From: Lactarius indigo
Taxonomy: Eukaryota; Basidiomycota; Agaricomycetes; Russulales; Russulaceae
Reading direction: 5' to 3'
DNA length: 64,000 bases
Assembly: GCA_025766275.1 (NCBI GenBank)
Contig: JAFKAC010000052.1
Location: 310,001-374,000 of the forward strand
The notes under the pieces were generated by a model. The model searched no databases and was not told the origin of the DNA. It saw only the letters and a list, made by a program, of their open reading frames with translations. Of this stretch, positions 42,919-55,181 are shown piece after piece. Position numbers and translations under genes: made by a program. The number at the start of each line of letters is the position of its first letter. The first letter of the stretch is position 1.

Positions 42919-44633
42919 AGACGCGACTACATCTGTCTTGGTGCATCTTAACGTTCTAAACCCTTCATTGTTTACTAGTTCACGCTGCAAACACGCTATC
43001 CTGAACACGTTGTAACACGTATTCCTGTACTATATATTACTGTAAGAATTATGTATTCTCTGCGCACAACTGTGCGGACTGCAATTCTGCCACATCTGGG
43101 TCTGTGCTTTACAGTAAGCGGTAATTTACTTGTTCACACGACCGTGCACATGAACATCGTTAGTCTTGCTGCATCATAAAATTCATTTTTCCGTTTGACT
43201 GTCGTCCTCTACTCATACTGAGCGGTTCTTCCAGGTGTCTACCTGCTTCTCTCTGCACGCCCCCTCTTTTGGAGCGTTTTTAAATCGTCTGCGGGCCATT
43301 GACCTCGAAAGTTCTCTTCAGCTCGTGATGTTGCATATGGAAAGTTCATCCGGGTTGGCCAGCTGGCCCGCAAGGTATGATACGAGGAAGTCCCTAGGTT
43401 GAGAATCTTAAGAATACTCGCAACCCAGGTTGTCATTGTCGCTTCTTCCTATGTCCAGACAACTACCTGGGACTTGACCTGGGACTGCATTTTCTTCTGG
43501 CTGAACTATGCTTGAGGGTCCTCAGTCTCAAGGCGAGGTTAAAAGCATTTCTCCTCACTCAGCTCTTCTCACAAATGCTGTCGAGTACAGCCATCTGTTA
43601 CTCGCAAGCTTTCATACACCTGCGCAAACACCATCGAGGCACTAGTTGGTGGAGTATATAACATTGTTGCAGCCGTTCGTGATTGGCCCTCAAAACGTAA
43701 ATACTGATACTGACGTCGACCAGGTTGTTTGTTTGGACACCACAGTAAGTCACAGGCTGGTGACCCAGCCTGGCAGAGGGAGAACACCCAGAGTGCGAGC
43801 AAAGTGCCAATCGCAGTACGCACATGGATGTACCACATTCAAGTTTAGGGTGGCAGGGCGGGTGACGGGCGTGCCAACGATGCAGAAGGACGCAGGGATC
43901 GGGACGAAAGACACAGGGTCGAGTGGAGGCCGCCCTTCACCGTGACCCGTCAGCGCTTCTGCATCTACCCCGCATTCCAATGGGCGTTCTGTGGCAGCTC
44001 ACGAGGGTGTTTTCCAGTCTCTCCCTCTCGAGCTTGTTTATCCCACTTTGCAACCCATTACATTGTATGGCATGTTATTTAATAGAGTAGGAAACAAAGC
44101 GCCGCAGGGGAAGCAAAACATATTTCCCAACCCCTATGCAAAGAGTACACTGCAGATGCAACAATCAAATTGCAGGAAGGGCCCCAAGGGGCCTCCCGCA
44201 TTTCTAGTTCAGTAGAGTACGAAAAACTGACTGACTCACGACTGCGAATCAGTCTGAACTACGGATACCGGGTCATTCCGTGACAGGTATAACCGTCGCC
44301 TTTTGGGGTTTGGTTGTGGGTTAGGGATAAATTACGTAATTTATATATGACACCCTGTGTGACGCGTGACGCGTGACACAGTAGTGCAACCTTAGGACGA
44401 CCATTTTCATTGCCGCGGGCTTGCCAATGGGGAAAACCAGTCTACTCGAAGCCTATTCCAAGTGTAAAGACTTACGGTATACTGTATAGTGTATCCAACC
44501 ACGTCCAAAGCACTTTAGACGGGTCTTACCAGGACCGGCTTATCCATTCGCTCTGCCGAGTGCGAACCGGCGAACAAATGTCGTGACCCTTCCAACTAGT
44601 GCCAGTGTTCTCACCGGCTTTCGTCCCACCACC
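42919..44633. other. Intergenic region downstream of the acyltransferase array
   Basis: 1.7 kb without a supported gene. At about 44205-44290 it holds a fourth copy of the 80-bp segment that follows paralogues 1 and 2, perhaps the remnant of a further unit. Confidence 0.55.
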
Positions 44634-45626
44634 ATGTCTTCTTCGCTAGCACCGTCTCAGACTCGCCCCTCGCCACGCTCCCTGCAGCTCCCGCGCGAGT
44701 TGTGGTGTGACATCACCGCCCGGATCTTGGGGGACTACCTCTACGACCTCATCATCGGCACCGGTGACACGCGCCCCGACGGCGACCTCAACGAAGAAAA
44801 CGAAGATTCACGAGCTCCCACGCCGACGCATACCGACGACACGTGCCAGTCCTCAGTTCCGGACCGACCAGAATGGGACGCCCTCGCGACGCTCCTACAC
44901 ACCTCGTGCCTCGTGCGTTCCTGCACGCTCGACCACCTCGCCTTCCTCACCCGCCGCCCCGACACCGACGCCCTATTTCCAGCTTCACCACACACCTACG
45001 ATGACTACCGGCCGCTCATCGCGCACCTCCGTGCGCTGCGCGACGACGGCACCGACACGCTCGTCCTCGAGGAGTGGGACTACGCGCCCGGCGCGCGGTT
45101 CTTTGGTCTCCCGCGGTCGCTCGCGGCCCCTTGTGCGCGCTCGAAGCCGGAGCTGGAGTCGGAAGAGGACCAGGGACTGCCGCCCGTGCTGGTGCTCGCG
45201 CGCCTGCGCCATACCCTCGTGGCGTCGGACGCGTTCGCGCGGGAGGGCTGGGACTGGTTCCCGTATAACGCGCCGGAGGTGTACGATAGTGGGTGCACTG
45301 CGCTCCTCGTCGAAACGTACCGCGCCGTCCCTGCGTACGTGCGGTCTGCGTTGCTCAGGCGTGTGGTGGAGCGGATCGCCGCGCTGCAGGTGGCGCGCAT
45401 CACACGTGCGTGTTTTTCTTTTCTTCGGAGTTTCTGAAACGAAGTTATTTATTTGATTTTTTATTTTTTGGTTTTGGGATTGTCAGGGGCAATCGAGAAA
45501 ACCAGGAACAAGATTGAAATGACCCAATCGCGGCTTGGCGCCAAACATCAAGGTGATATCGCACACCCGGCAGTACGTTGCAGCCTAATTACTCGTGATG
45601 GATGTTTATATGCGCCACTTTTATAG
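44634..45626 (+). CDS. Hypothetical protein with F-box-like N terminus
   Basis: Exon 1 44634-45405, intron 45406-45486 (GTGCGT...TGTCAG, 81 bp), exon 2 45487-45626; 303 residues. The ATG has a good context (CCACCATGT). After a Ser/Pro-rich leader, LQLPRELWCDITARILGDYL resembles the first helices of an F-box (LPxELWxxI). An acidic linker and an alpha-helical region follow (WDALATLLHTSCLVRSCTLD). The spliced C terminus reads RAIEKTRNKIEMTQSR. Family not otherwise recognised; the F-box assignment is tentative. Confidence 0.6.
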
Positions 45627-46402
45627 ACCAGAACGTCAAGTGATGACCTTTTGGTTTCTGTGAAACGCGTGTTGGCTACGGAGCTGAACATTACCTTGTA
45701 GATTCTAGCATGCCATCACGGTTTCCGGCCCGGCATAATCTCTCTCGACGTTCTCCCTTTCTCGACACTTCTTTCCTATGTTATGCCGTGATAATCTCTA
45801 GTGACCGTCAATTGTCTTCGATTCAAGTCGCTTATAGTAATACGACGCTATATAGTCATACCTGGGGCCCCAGATTCCCCTAGTTTAACTTGTGGACATT
45901 CCTCTATTCAATTTCAGAATAGTTCTCAAAGGGGTATCGAAGTAGGAACGGAAACCTACCGCATAAAACGGCGCTGCTTTCTCGGCAATTACTCTCGTCG
46001 TACGGTCAGCAAAGTCCCACTCGACTGGCCAGTGGAGCGGTGCATCAGTCAAGTATGTTCCATCTGATGGTAACCAAAGACGTGACCTACGGATTCCCGA
46101 ACTAATTCCTACAGTATGCGCACCGTGTCAGTGAATCGCAAGCCATTCAATGAAGGGCACGCACGATACTGGTGCAAAAGGCAGTCAGGAGTGGTGCTAA
46201 GGGAGAAGATGTCCTGGATCGTAGTAGTATCCCGGGAGGCAGCTTCGTCCGTGCATGATGCATGAGGTTTCAACAGACCGCGCGACTAGGGATTGCTACC
46301 GATCCTGCTTACCCAACGAGAACCAACATGAATCTGCGCAGGTTACTCGACATCATCACTATATCACCCGAGAGAAGCAAGGAATCGCGCACGTATCCTT
46401 AG
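45627..46402. other. Intergenic region
   Basis: No gene, RNA gene or clear repeat seen in about 780 bp. Confidence 0.5.
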
Positions 46403-47288
46403 CTATCGACCGTAGGTCAGTATATCGCGGCGGACTGGGCAGGTCTGGAATCGTCTACGTACGTCACCGCTTTCCTCCGCGGACAGAATCTGAACCTGGG
46501 AGAAACCGGGTGAGCGAAACACTCCGTATGTTTCCGGTCTGGTCACCAGATCTCACCTCAAACGCAGTGGCTTGGAGGGCGGCGCGATTGAACGCGTCTA
46601 GCGCCAGTTGATTCTCGGTTTCGTTGTTCTCCAAGGAGCCCAGCGCTGTTTTGACGAGCTCGGTCACCTCGGTCTGCGAGAGTCAGTTGTAGACTAAGAA
46701 ACGAACGACACGGTGAACAAGCGCGCTCACCTCCCATCCTTCGGACCTGAGGATGCGGATTACGACCTAGTGCAGAATCGCTGTCGAAGCGCATACTTAT
46801 TTGGATCAGATCGAAGGGACGTACGTCGGCGAGCGTCCCATGTGCCGAAACGGATTCTATGTCCGCTATTGCCCCGTCAGCCATCTATTAATAGGAAGAA
46901 GTGAGAGGTCGGCCGTGGTCAGGTGGTCAGATGGTCTTACGTCGATCCCTAGAGCGGAAAGTTTGTCCCTGTGATCAAGTCAGGTCAAAACAGCTTGGCC
47001 GGCGACGAGGAGCGAACGGACGTGTAAGTGCGGAGCCTATGAGAACGTGATCAGCGACACCCGAGCGATTCGAGAATACAAGAGGCGCACCACTGTTCCC
47101 TGCTACCTGGCTTGGCCTCGTCCGTGCTCAATTGAGCGAGCATGATGCGCCGCTGTGCGGTTTCCTATTATATATATCAAAAAACGGTCAAGCTCGGCCT
47201 CATAACTTCCTACCACTATATCGCCGAAGTAAGATTGCGAACTCCCCTTGATCGTCATGGTCAGGCGTACGGGGGGTAAAGAAGGCAA
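46403..47288 (-). CDS. Uncharacterised multi-exon protein
   Basis: A chain of small exons on the minus strand, each bounded by GT-AG and in phase: 46941-46968, 46825-46884, 46731-46766, 46557-46673 and 46403-46495, with introns of 56, 58, 57 and 61 bp. Together they read DKLSALGID-MADGAIADIESV...VVIRILRSEGWE-TEVTELVKTALGSLENNE...FNRAALQATAFE-VQILSAEESGDVRRRF and end at a TAG at 46403. Further upstream exons (to about 47288, TMTIKGSSQSYFGDIVVGS) are plausible but their borders are uncertain, and 47457-47735 could hold more. No domain recognised. The uniform intron lengths are the main evidence. Confidence 0.45.
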
Positions 47289-49273
47289 GCACTCGACGCA
47301 CCCGGATGACCTGGACGCATCGTACGTTCACCGCATAACTATCCAAAGCCGTGGACCTGCTGCCGACGGTCATAGTCAAGGACGGGGGAGGGAGAAAGGA
47401 CAGTCCCAAGTGGTGGTGGTGGTAGTGAAAGTCGGCGCAAAGCGCACCCCGCGCCTTCATCCTCGCGTTTTGTTCGCTTCGTTGGAGTAAAGGCGGAGTT
47501 GGCTGACAGCTGTGTGGAGTAATGCCATCAGGTATCTATACAACAAAAGGTGGGGGTTCTTCTCCATCTTGGGGATCATGTACGCGTTTAATGGAAGCGC
47601 GCGGTGGTACTTACTCAAGATGGCTGCATCGGCGGGCGTTTTATTGCCGACAGCGACCCATGCGGCGATGTCTTGGTTATCAGCGCGGGTAGCAGGCCCA
47701 GGAAGACATTTATGGGGTAGGCCTTGGTATCGCACGCTGAGTGCTGAATGAATATGTTACGGCGAGTCGTAACTTTTAATCAATATTCTGATCGTAGATA
47801 GAACGCTGCGTGCCAGTGTGCGCGATGACATTATAATCTCGATCTGTTAATCGCTGAGTGGTGCACCAGAACAAATGAGCGAATAGCTTGAAGAAATGTC
47901 GACCAAAAATAGTATAGTATAGCTCATATCGCGATCCGGTAGACGAGTTCCTTATCTTGCGCAACAGCTCGAGCTACAGTAGCCGCCAGTGGTTGTTTCA
48001 CTTGATATCGTAACGTTGATGGGTCCTGTGGTCCCAAAGCAGGAAAACTCCGGGTCTAACTTGGGATGGAGAGAAATCACGTGCACTACGTGACCGTTGA
48101 CCACAACCATGACAGAGTCAGGAAAAGGAATTATCAGGACCAACGTGAGGGCGATCGATACGGAATGCTGTCGTAGCAAGCAGAAAATCCGGTTCTATAA
48201 CCATGTTTGAGGCCACATGCGGGCAATCCCAGGTATTTTCCCCATTTATTCGCGTACTGGTGAACCCGTGGTCACGGTGGAAGGCGCAGCATCTCAGGCA
48301 CAAAGAACGGCAAGTAAGTCGGTGATGACAGCGAACCGAGTGTTTGAGGACTCTAATCGGAGCTTAATGCGGACACTGTACGTTTTACTGTAAGTCCTTG
48401 TTCCGTCACCAAGTCGGTGCATGTCTGCATGATCGCGTCTTGCCGGTACAGTGCAGCGCGTCTGCAGCGGCATTTTGCGGGAAACCACGCGCACGTTTAT
48501 AACTGCTCTATCTAGGCGCCCAATCACCCATGTCGGCCTCTGGGCTGGTCTCCAGCATGTACTCGTGTACTCGTATCACCGAGACAGAATACATCCAGGT
48601 CGACTGTCTCACATAAGGAGCGTCCGTAATCAGAACAGAAGTGCTCTCAGAGATAACGGCATGACGGTACTGACCGTGTGTGGGTTACAGTAAAACTCCC
48701 GAGGGACTCGGCGATTGCTACCGCGCCACGCGTGTCGGTTTTTTTTTTTTTTTTTTTCATCTCTTCTCCATTTACTCAAGCTCAAGCCCAAGAGTCAGTG
48801 TTCCATTCGCATGGGCCAGCGTGGTACATTAAATGTCCACCAGCATCTCATGAGTGGTGACATTGCCCTAGGCGACCATAACCCGTAGCCCACAACCTCC
48901 TCCTGGTGTTGCAAAGGGGGAGTTGCGTTGGCAGTGAGTTCGTTGAGTGTATTGCGGTTCATTCAGGCTTTCGGACACGGACACGGTACAGTTCTCAATT
49001 CCCACGCTGCGACCCTACATAAGACCCCTGCCGGAAGGGCAGATGTGCAAATGTTTCGAATGATTTCCTGTTTATCATATCGCATCTGTATGTTCTAGCC
49101 ACCTCCCCGCCACCCTCGTGTGTCTCGCCCGCTCTAATTGATGCGATTCCAGCCCTGTTGACAGAGTATTTGGGGACTGACGGCCCCGCGGGATATCCAC
49201 GTGTGTGATACAGAAACTTGCACGACTTCAATCAATAACCTTTGTCCCCCCAGCTGGAACCCCGGCGCCCGCC
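47289..49273. other. Intergenic region
   Basis: No supported gene apart from possible upstream exons of the previous gene at 47457-47735. A run of about 20 T residues lies near 48740-48758. Confidence 0.45.
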
Positions 49274-51141
49274 ATGTCACCGCAACTCCTGGACCTCTCC
49301 ACCGAACTTGTCATCCACATCCTCTCCTACTTATCCGTGCGCGACGTCGGCGCGTGCGCCCAGGCCTCGCGGAGGCTCCGCAGCATCGTCTCGGGCTCTC
49401 AGTATCTCCAGTACCTGGTGCGGACGCAGATTGCCGGCGTGCAAGATCCCTTTCTCCCTGGCCTCTCGATCCACGAGCGCATCGCCGTCCTGGAGAGATG
49501 GGAACGCGCCTGGCACGGTCTGGATCTCCGTCAGCCTGCCCTGCAGTGCGTCGTTCCCAGAGACATTACGGTCGGCGCCATTGGCTATGAGATACACGGC
49601 GGGTACTTGATCGCTACTCGCCGGTTCCCCGTGGACGATCGCTCGATGGGATATAGCTATATTGACCTACACGACGCAGTCCAGCGCGGTTGCGCGTCGT
49701 GGAATAGCGTCGATCTCCCTCAATCACAGTTCGTGTTTGCGTATTGTTTCGACGTCGAAGAGTACAACCTGGCGGTGATACTAGTTTTGTGCAGCGGTCC
49801 CTCTTATTCCGTACCCGTGTAGCTGACATTCTTTCGATTTGAACAGCAACCCGGAAGATGACCCCGAACCCCATGGATCGCTTCGATTAATGGACTTCAG
49901 GAAGGGCACAAATCACCCTCTCGCTGCCGTGCCGACGGTCCAGCTGCAGTCCGAAGGGAAGCGAATGAATGTTTATGATACATACGATGTACACATGGAA
50001 GCAGCGGGCGACTACGTCGTTGTGATGATCACCCAGGCTAGGACTCTCCCCGACTTTATATATGTGGTTGGGTGGAAAACGGGAAATGTATCACTTGTAA
50101 GCGCATGACGAGGTCCGGGGTCTCACATGCGTTGCTAGCGCGCTGATATTCCTTTCCTAGGTTCTGACTGCTCCAGACCTCACATATGCATCCCCGTTTG
50201 CTCTTATCGACGCTGAATTGCTCGCGCTTGTCAACCTGCAAACAAATACCCTAGATGTCCATCGCCTCGTGGGCGGTAAAAAATTGCTCAGAGTCCGACA
50301 ACTATGCCTACCTATCCCCCGAGCGGGCGTCCACCCACTTTCTGCATCGTTTCGTCTATCGCAAGCATGTCTCACGACGTCCTCCTCCTCGCGCTCGCGC
50401 TCTCGATGTCTCCCCTTTCGTCCTTCCCCAGACGCCTGTCTGGTCGGACTGACCGCGCAAATGGCGACCCAAAACGGCACCATGACGTCCTATTGGCTCA
50501 CGATGCGGCGTGATTACCTCTCTTCCGATCCTTCTAGCGGATGCGGGCCGACGTCGTGGGAAACATGGAGCACACGGATGGCATGCTGCGTCGAAATGGA
50601 GCGTCCATTGATTGCGCCTATTCCCGCCGGAGCTCGCTGGCTCGTGTACTCACAGCCGCTCGTCGTTCGTCAGTTTGGCCTATCGCGTGCGGATCGAAGG
50701 GCACATTCTAGCGAAGACGCCCGCGGTGTTGGTGTTCGCGAAGCGCTTCAAGATGTACTTGCCTCGCAGCTGCCGTGTTGCGATATCATCAGTGTGGGAG
50801 AGAGTAAATATCAGTCGATCTCGGCTGATTACGAGTGGGTAGTTGGGATGAACGAAGAGGTGCGCCACTGCGCCACCGCGTGCCTATGCGTTGAAAACCT
50901 CTCATGTAAACAACGCAGAGTGACGAATTTTCCCGGAGGATACACCGGATCGATATCCATCACATCATTTAGTTTCGGGCCGCCATTTTTTATTACATGG
51001 TTCCATCGCGAAGAATTTTTTTTAAGTTATTCGCTCCGTTTCTCTCGAACGTGGAGCCTGACGCCGGCAGAACGATATGGAGGCCACGCAGACGTGATTG
51101 TGCCCAGTACAAGGTTTGCTCCCGGCGCCACCTCCAAATGA
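49274..51141 (+). CDS. F-box domain protein
   Basis: Exons 49274-49788, 49847-50096 and 50161-51141; introns of 58 bp (GTGCAG...AACAG) and 64 bp (GTAAGC...CCTAG); 581 residues. The first 40 residues are a canonical F-box (LDLSTELVIHILSYLSVRDVGACAQASRRLRSIV), which binds Skp1 in SCF ubiquitin ligases. The rest (SIHERIAVLERWERAW, PEDDPEPHGSLRLMDFRKG, LPFRPSPDACLVGLT) follows the pattern of the large agaricomycete F-box family with a C-terminal beta-rich region of unknown target. The last 100 residues are less typical, so the true 3' end may include another intron. Confidence 0.82.
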
Positions 51142-52486
51142 ACAACTCCGGCGTTCTCCGAGGATGTGTCAAAGTTGAACCCATTGACGCCGTCTCTATC
51201 ATCGTCCTCGGCATTTTCCACAGCGTCGGGGCCATCCCGAATTATGCTTGTAGACGAGACTGCGTTCGCTGACGTCTTTCATCGGGGCGTTCAGGTACTC
51301 TCCAGGAGAAAAAAGGCACTATGGCCATGTGGGGCGATGTGACCAGGAAGGGCGGCTCGTGTGCTCAGCCGGCGCTCACTGGCAAGCGTAAACAGCGCTC
51401 CACCCGGGGCGCCACCGCCACAGATTCGTGATAAGTTACCACAGAATGTGCGGCAACGGGCCACGAGGGCCACACGTACGTACAGTACCACCGGGGTCAG
51501 GCGGAGGGCGACGGAAGGAAATACAGCGCTAGCGCATCCGCTCTCCACTGTACGTTTCGGCGATTTTACGTGATCCAAGGAGTGTTACCAATCAGTCAGA
51601 TAAAGTAGCAGGAAATGTTTGGATCGGGAAGAACAGCTTCTTGAGTCGCAGCCACAGGGCATTAGGCACCTGTGCGACCCCGGTTAGCATTAAAATACCG
51701 ATGTACTTAGGCTTCCCTGGGCAGTGACCGTATGTAGGACTTTTGGATGATGTGAAGATGCTGTTAAAGTGTAGGCATGAGGTGCTTTGTGGGCGCACAC
51801 GAGCGGTGGTGCCAGGTAGAAAACATACAACCTCGCGTAAGCGTGGCGTCTCCAGTATCCCCTTTGCTATCGCGGGTGCCTCTCTCTCAGTGCGATTTTC
51901 TGTGTAATCAGTATCACCTGCTTCGCTCTGGCACCGAATCTGAGCCCAGTCCAGGGAAGTGCAATCATTCACCGTCTTAGTGGGCTCCATCATGACCAAT
52001 CCAGCGCTCAGAGGTGTAGCATGGAAGGGGGTTGTACCCAGAGTGCCAGTGGAAAAAGGCTGTGTTTATCGATTCGGTCCAGGGGTCACGATCGTGCCAC
52101 TCTTAGGCCTAAGGGCGCGTTAATCGATTGATCATATAATAGTGCCAAGACGTAACTGAGATGGGTCTGGTTGCTACGCCGTTCGGCCCGAGCAAGGGGC
52201 GATCGTTTCCTGTACTTTGAACCCTCATCTCGATTCCCACCAGACTGTGTGGTTTTTACAATTGTTTCTAATGGCCCTCCTTCCCAACCGACCCAAAGGA
52301 GAACAATGGAGCAGAGTAGTTAGTATCCCTCGTGCTATGCGAAAAATTGTTTCTCGCTAGGGATTCTATCAGTGGGGAAGTTCTCGAGCAGGCGGAAACG
52401 AAGATGCTCACGTGAAGAGCCAAAGGTTTATGGGATTATTGTACGTCTGTGCCGTGTATGGGAAGCGGACTATCATCAAGGTGTCA
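51142..52486. other. Convergent intergenic region
   Basis: About 1.3 kb between the 3' ends of the F-box gene and the S41-like gene; no gene supported. Confidence 0.5.
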
Positions 52487-55181
52487 TCAGGATGCATCAC
52501 GTTCGAACTGAGCTGGGAACATACATTGTGGTAGCTGAGAGACATAGGCGATCGGGAAGCTCTCGTTGAGGAAGCTATACGCTACATCCTCGCTCGGTTT
52601 CACAGGTTCAATAGAGACTCTTAATTCACTCACCGGTCCTCCAATTGAGGCGCATGTTTCCATTAACCAACCTGTGCAATCGTAGTTAGGTTAGCCAAAC
52701 GTCTTCCACAGAGCACATCCCGTACAGGTCTGGGGGTGCTAAAGGATCCTATTTGAGGTGGTGGATGAGCTGAGCGAAATATGGGACAAGAAACTTTTCT
52801 CCTTTACATTTTTGAGGTCAGCGGTCTTGATTTCGCTGTTAAAGTTAGCCCATTCGAGCACCTGCATTCCTGCCATTCCTACGAATACGACGGTGAGCAC
52901 CCAGGCTCCCATTCGCGGCGTACTATCGCAGGAAGGTGGCGTACCCTTAAACTCGATTGGCTGGGACTGGTCGCCGCCGAAAACGACTATCTTTGTCTGG
53001 TGGCGTTCATACATGGCAGTCGTGAACTGGGCGCAGGTCGATGCACAATTACCGTTACCGACTGGAAACGATCAGCTTGGCAGACTTCATGGGGAAAACA
53101 TCCTGACCGATGACTACTTTTCTAGGAGACCGAACTTAGGTTGGCAAGGTCGAAAGAAGCGAGTGTGTGTCAGCACTCACTCGAGGTCAAAAGGAGGGGT
53201 GGAAGGCATTTCCACGTTCGGGGTTGGGCACAGGTCCTAGTCAACGAGCTGAGTGAAGTTATGGTGGATAGAACCTGGTCCTACCGAGAAGCGCTGAGAG
53301 GTAAAACTCTTGGCACTATTAATGACAAAAGGAAGCGAAGGGTTATTGTAATTATGGGCCACGGGCATCCTTGTGTCGTTCAAGAACAGCCCTGTAACAG
53401 TGGTCAAACAGACCCTCACTCCATAAAATGGATGGCCAAGTCAACCTACAATTGTCGGACGCATAGATGCTGGTCGATCCGGTGATTCCTAGTTTCACCG
53501 TTTCTTCCACTATTTTTTGGGCGAGTGGATTGGCGCGGGAAGTCGACTGGTACGCACTAAAGAACTTGATCAGGGACGCACTCGCATTTCGTATCCGGTG
53601 AACGTACGGGGATCCAGCCCCAGTGCCAGTGAGGAACTGATAAAGGAACATTCCCAGACAGACAAATCCACCTTGGGCCACTAGCGTCAGACTTTCCAGT
53701 ATTTGACCCCGGAGGCGAACGAACCCCCGTTATTGGTCACGTCGATCAAGAGATTTGTGACCCCAGAGGCTTGAAACTGCTGGACCGCAGCCTCAACATC
53801 AAGTGAGAACTTGGAAAAGTTTCCACTAAAAGAGCCAATAAACATCTTACACACAGAATTGTCAGGTGGGGAACACAAAAGGTTGCAGGAATACGAACGA
53901 CGCCTGTCTTATTGTTGGGCAGGATGAACGACTTGATGACGCCATCGCTTCCACCGGCCGCTGTCAGAGCCGACCCTAGGGTGTTCGGAAGTTTGATTCT
54001 CGTCTTGTGATGGACGAGATCTACGCGCGCTGCATGGGCATGACTGCCCTGGCCCAGGGAAGCGCCGCTAGAACCTGACCCTAAGCTTCTATCTCTCCCG
54101 TTCGTATTATTGTTCGCGGCGCAGTTGTTAGCCCAGCTGAACAAAAAAGAGAGAGGAATAGAAAGACATTGCCCTTATCAATTCTCTGGCGAAACGAATA
54201 AGAACAGACATACTAGGATCGCCCATCTTCAAACGAGTTGCCAACAAAAGCCGCGGCAAATGGAACCTCAACGGTCTCGGAGGAATTTGAATTTACGGGA
54301 ATAATCGAGAACGTCAGACTTGTCTGTGTCAGGAAGCTCGACGAGGCGAGGTCGCCAAGACGTTGAGAGAAACTCGTATCGCTAATCCGGTAGCTGCTGA
54401 CGACACTGTTCACTCTGACGCCGTGGCTAAGGTAGTTTCCGGAGACGGTTCTCGCAATGTAGTCAATGTAGACAGAGGCAGGAAGTTCGTTGATAGTGAG
54501 GACTCTAGCTCCAGCAAGACGCTGCCAGTCAAAATTCTTGGCCGAAAAAAAGTCAGCAAAGTCGGGCCCGAGATTGTTGAGGAGTTCAACAGAATCTGGG
54601 GCCATGAAAATATCATCGCCCAGAAGAACAACGGGAGCGGGCAGAATGTTCTGGTAGGTATTGTAGCATTGCGGGTACCAGCCTTGTGGTGGAATAGCGT
54701 CACAAGAATAGCCCAGAGGTGAGACCAAATCAATGACATACGTGTGTGCCCATCATTAAGCTGGGTAGTGAAGTCCCACAGGTCTCGATTGAAGTCATAG
54801 TCGGTCTTAAATCGTAGTACTGTTCATCGACTGGGTATCAATGTCAGATGACGTGCTTACCTCGTATTGCGTAGAGTTTATCCGTGCGATCTCTGCGCGT
54901 ATGTCCGTTGTCGATTCCTCGAACGGAGGGGGAGAGTTCAGGTAGAAATCCTCGAAGGTGTAGAAATCAAACACGCGCGAGACAACGGACAAGACATTCT
55001 GTCTGAGTGTCTCATTGAACGGAAATGACTTCTGGCAGGCTATCGCGTCTGCGGGGTCGACATACGGAATCCCTGCGATCTTGGCGCAAGGGTCTGCAGC
55101 TGAAGCGGCGGTAACAAGAAGTCCCTGACCAGAAATTACGGCGAGCAAAAGTCTAGCACGGGCGAAAGGAGTGAAAAGCAT
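52487..55181 (-). pseudogene. Secreted S41-family peptidase-like protein, 13 exons, one apparent frameshift
   Basis: Exons (minus): 55181-54861, 54805-54742, 54682-54215, 54136-53902, 53846-53725, 53671-53450, 53391-53285, 53236-53181, 53121-52945, 52878-52808, 52748-52726, 52671-52634, 52581-52487. All twelve introns are 48-78 bp, GT-AG, and in phase. The protein (about 665 residues) starts with a signal peptide, then DPCAKIAGIPYVDPADAIACQ, LNDGHTRWYPQCYNTYQNILPAP, SYWANNCAANN, LLIDVTNNGGGFVCLG (S41/CPAF-like core) and GNGNCASTCAQFTTAMYERHQTKIVVFGG (split here by the shift), with a C-terminal NGNMRLNWRTAYSF. Exon 9 has one base too many at about 53060-53061: the upstream frame meets TAA just before GNGNCASTC. 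This could be a real mutation or a sequence error. GNGNCAST contains the expected serine nucleophile region. Confidence 0.8.

Noticed and set aside
42136..43008. 290-codon open frame on the minus strand opposite paralogue 3
   Set aside because: Same kind of GC-rich antisense shadow occurs opposite paralogues 1 and 2; no start context, introns or family match.
43569..44215. Several short overlapping frames downstream of the acyltransferase array
   Set aside because: No conserved protein, no splice signals and frames on both strands of similar length.
48735..48760. Run of about 20 T as a retroposon tail
   Set aside because: No body of a LINE or SINE and no target duplication could be recognised next to it.
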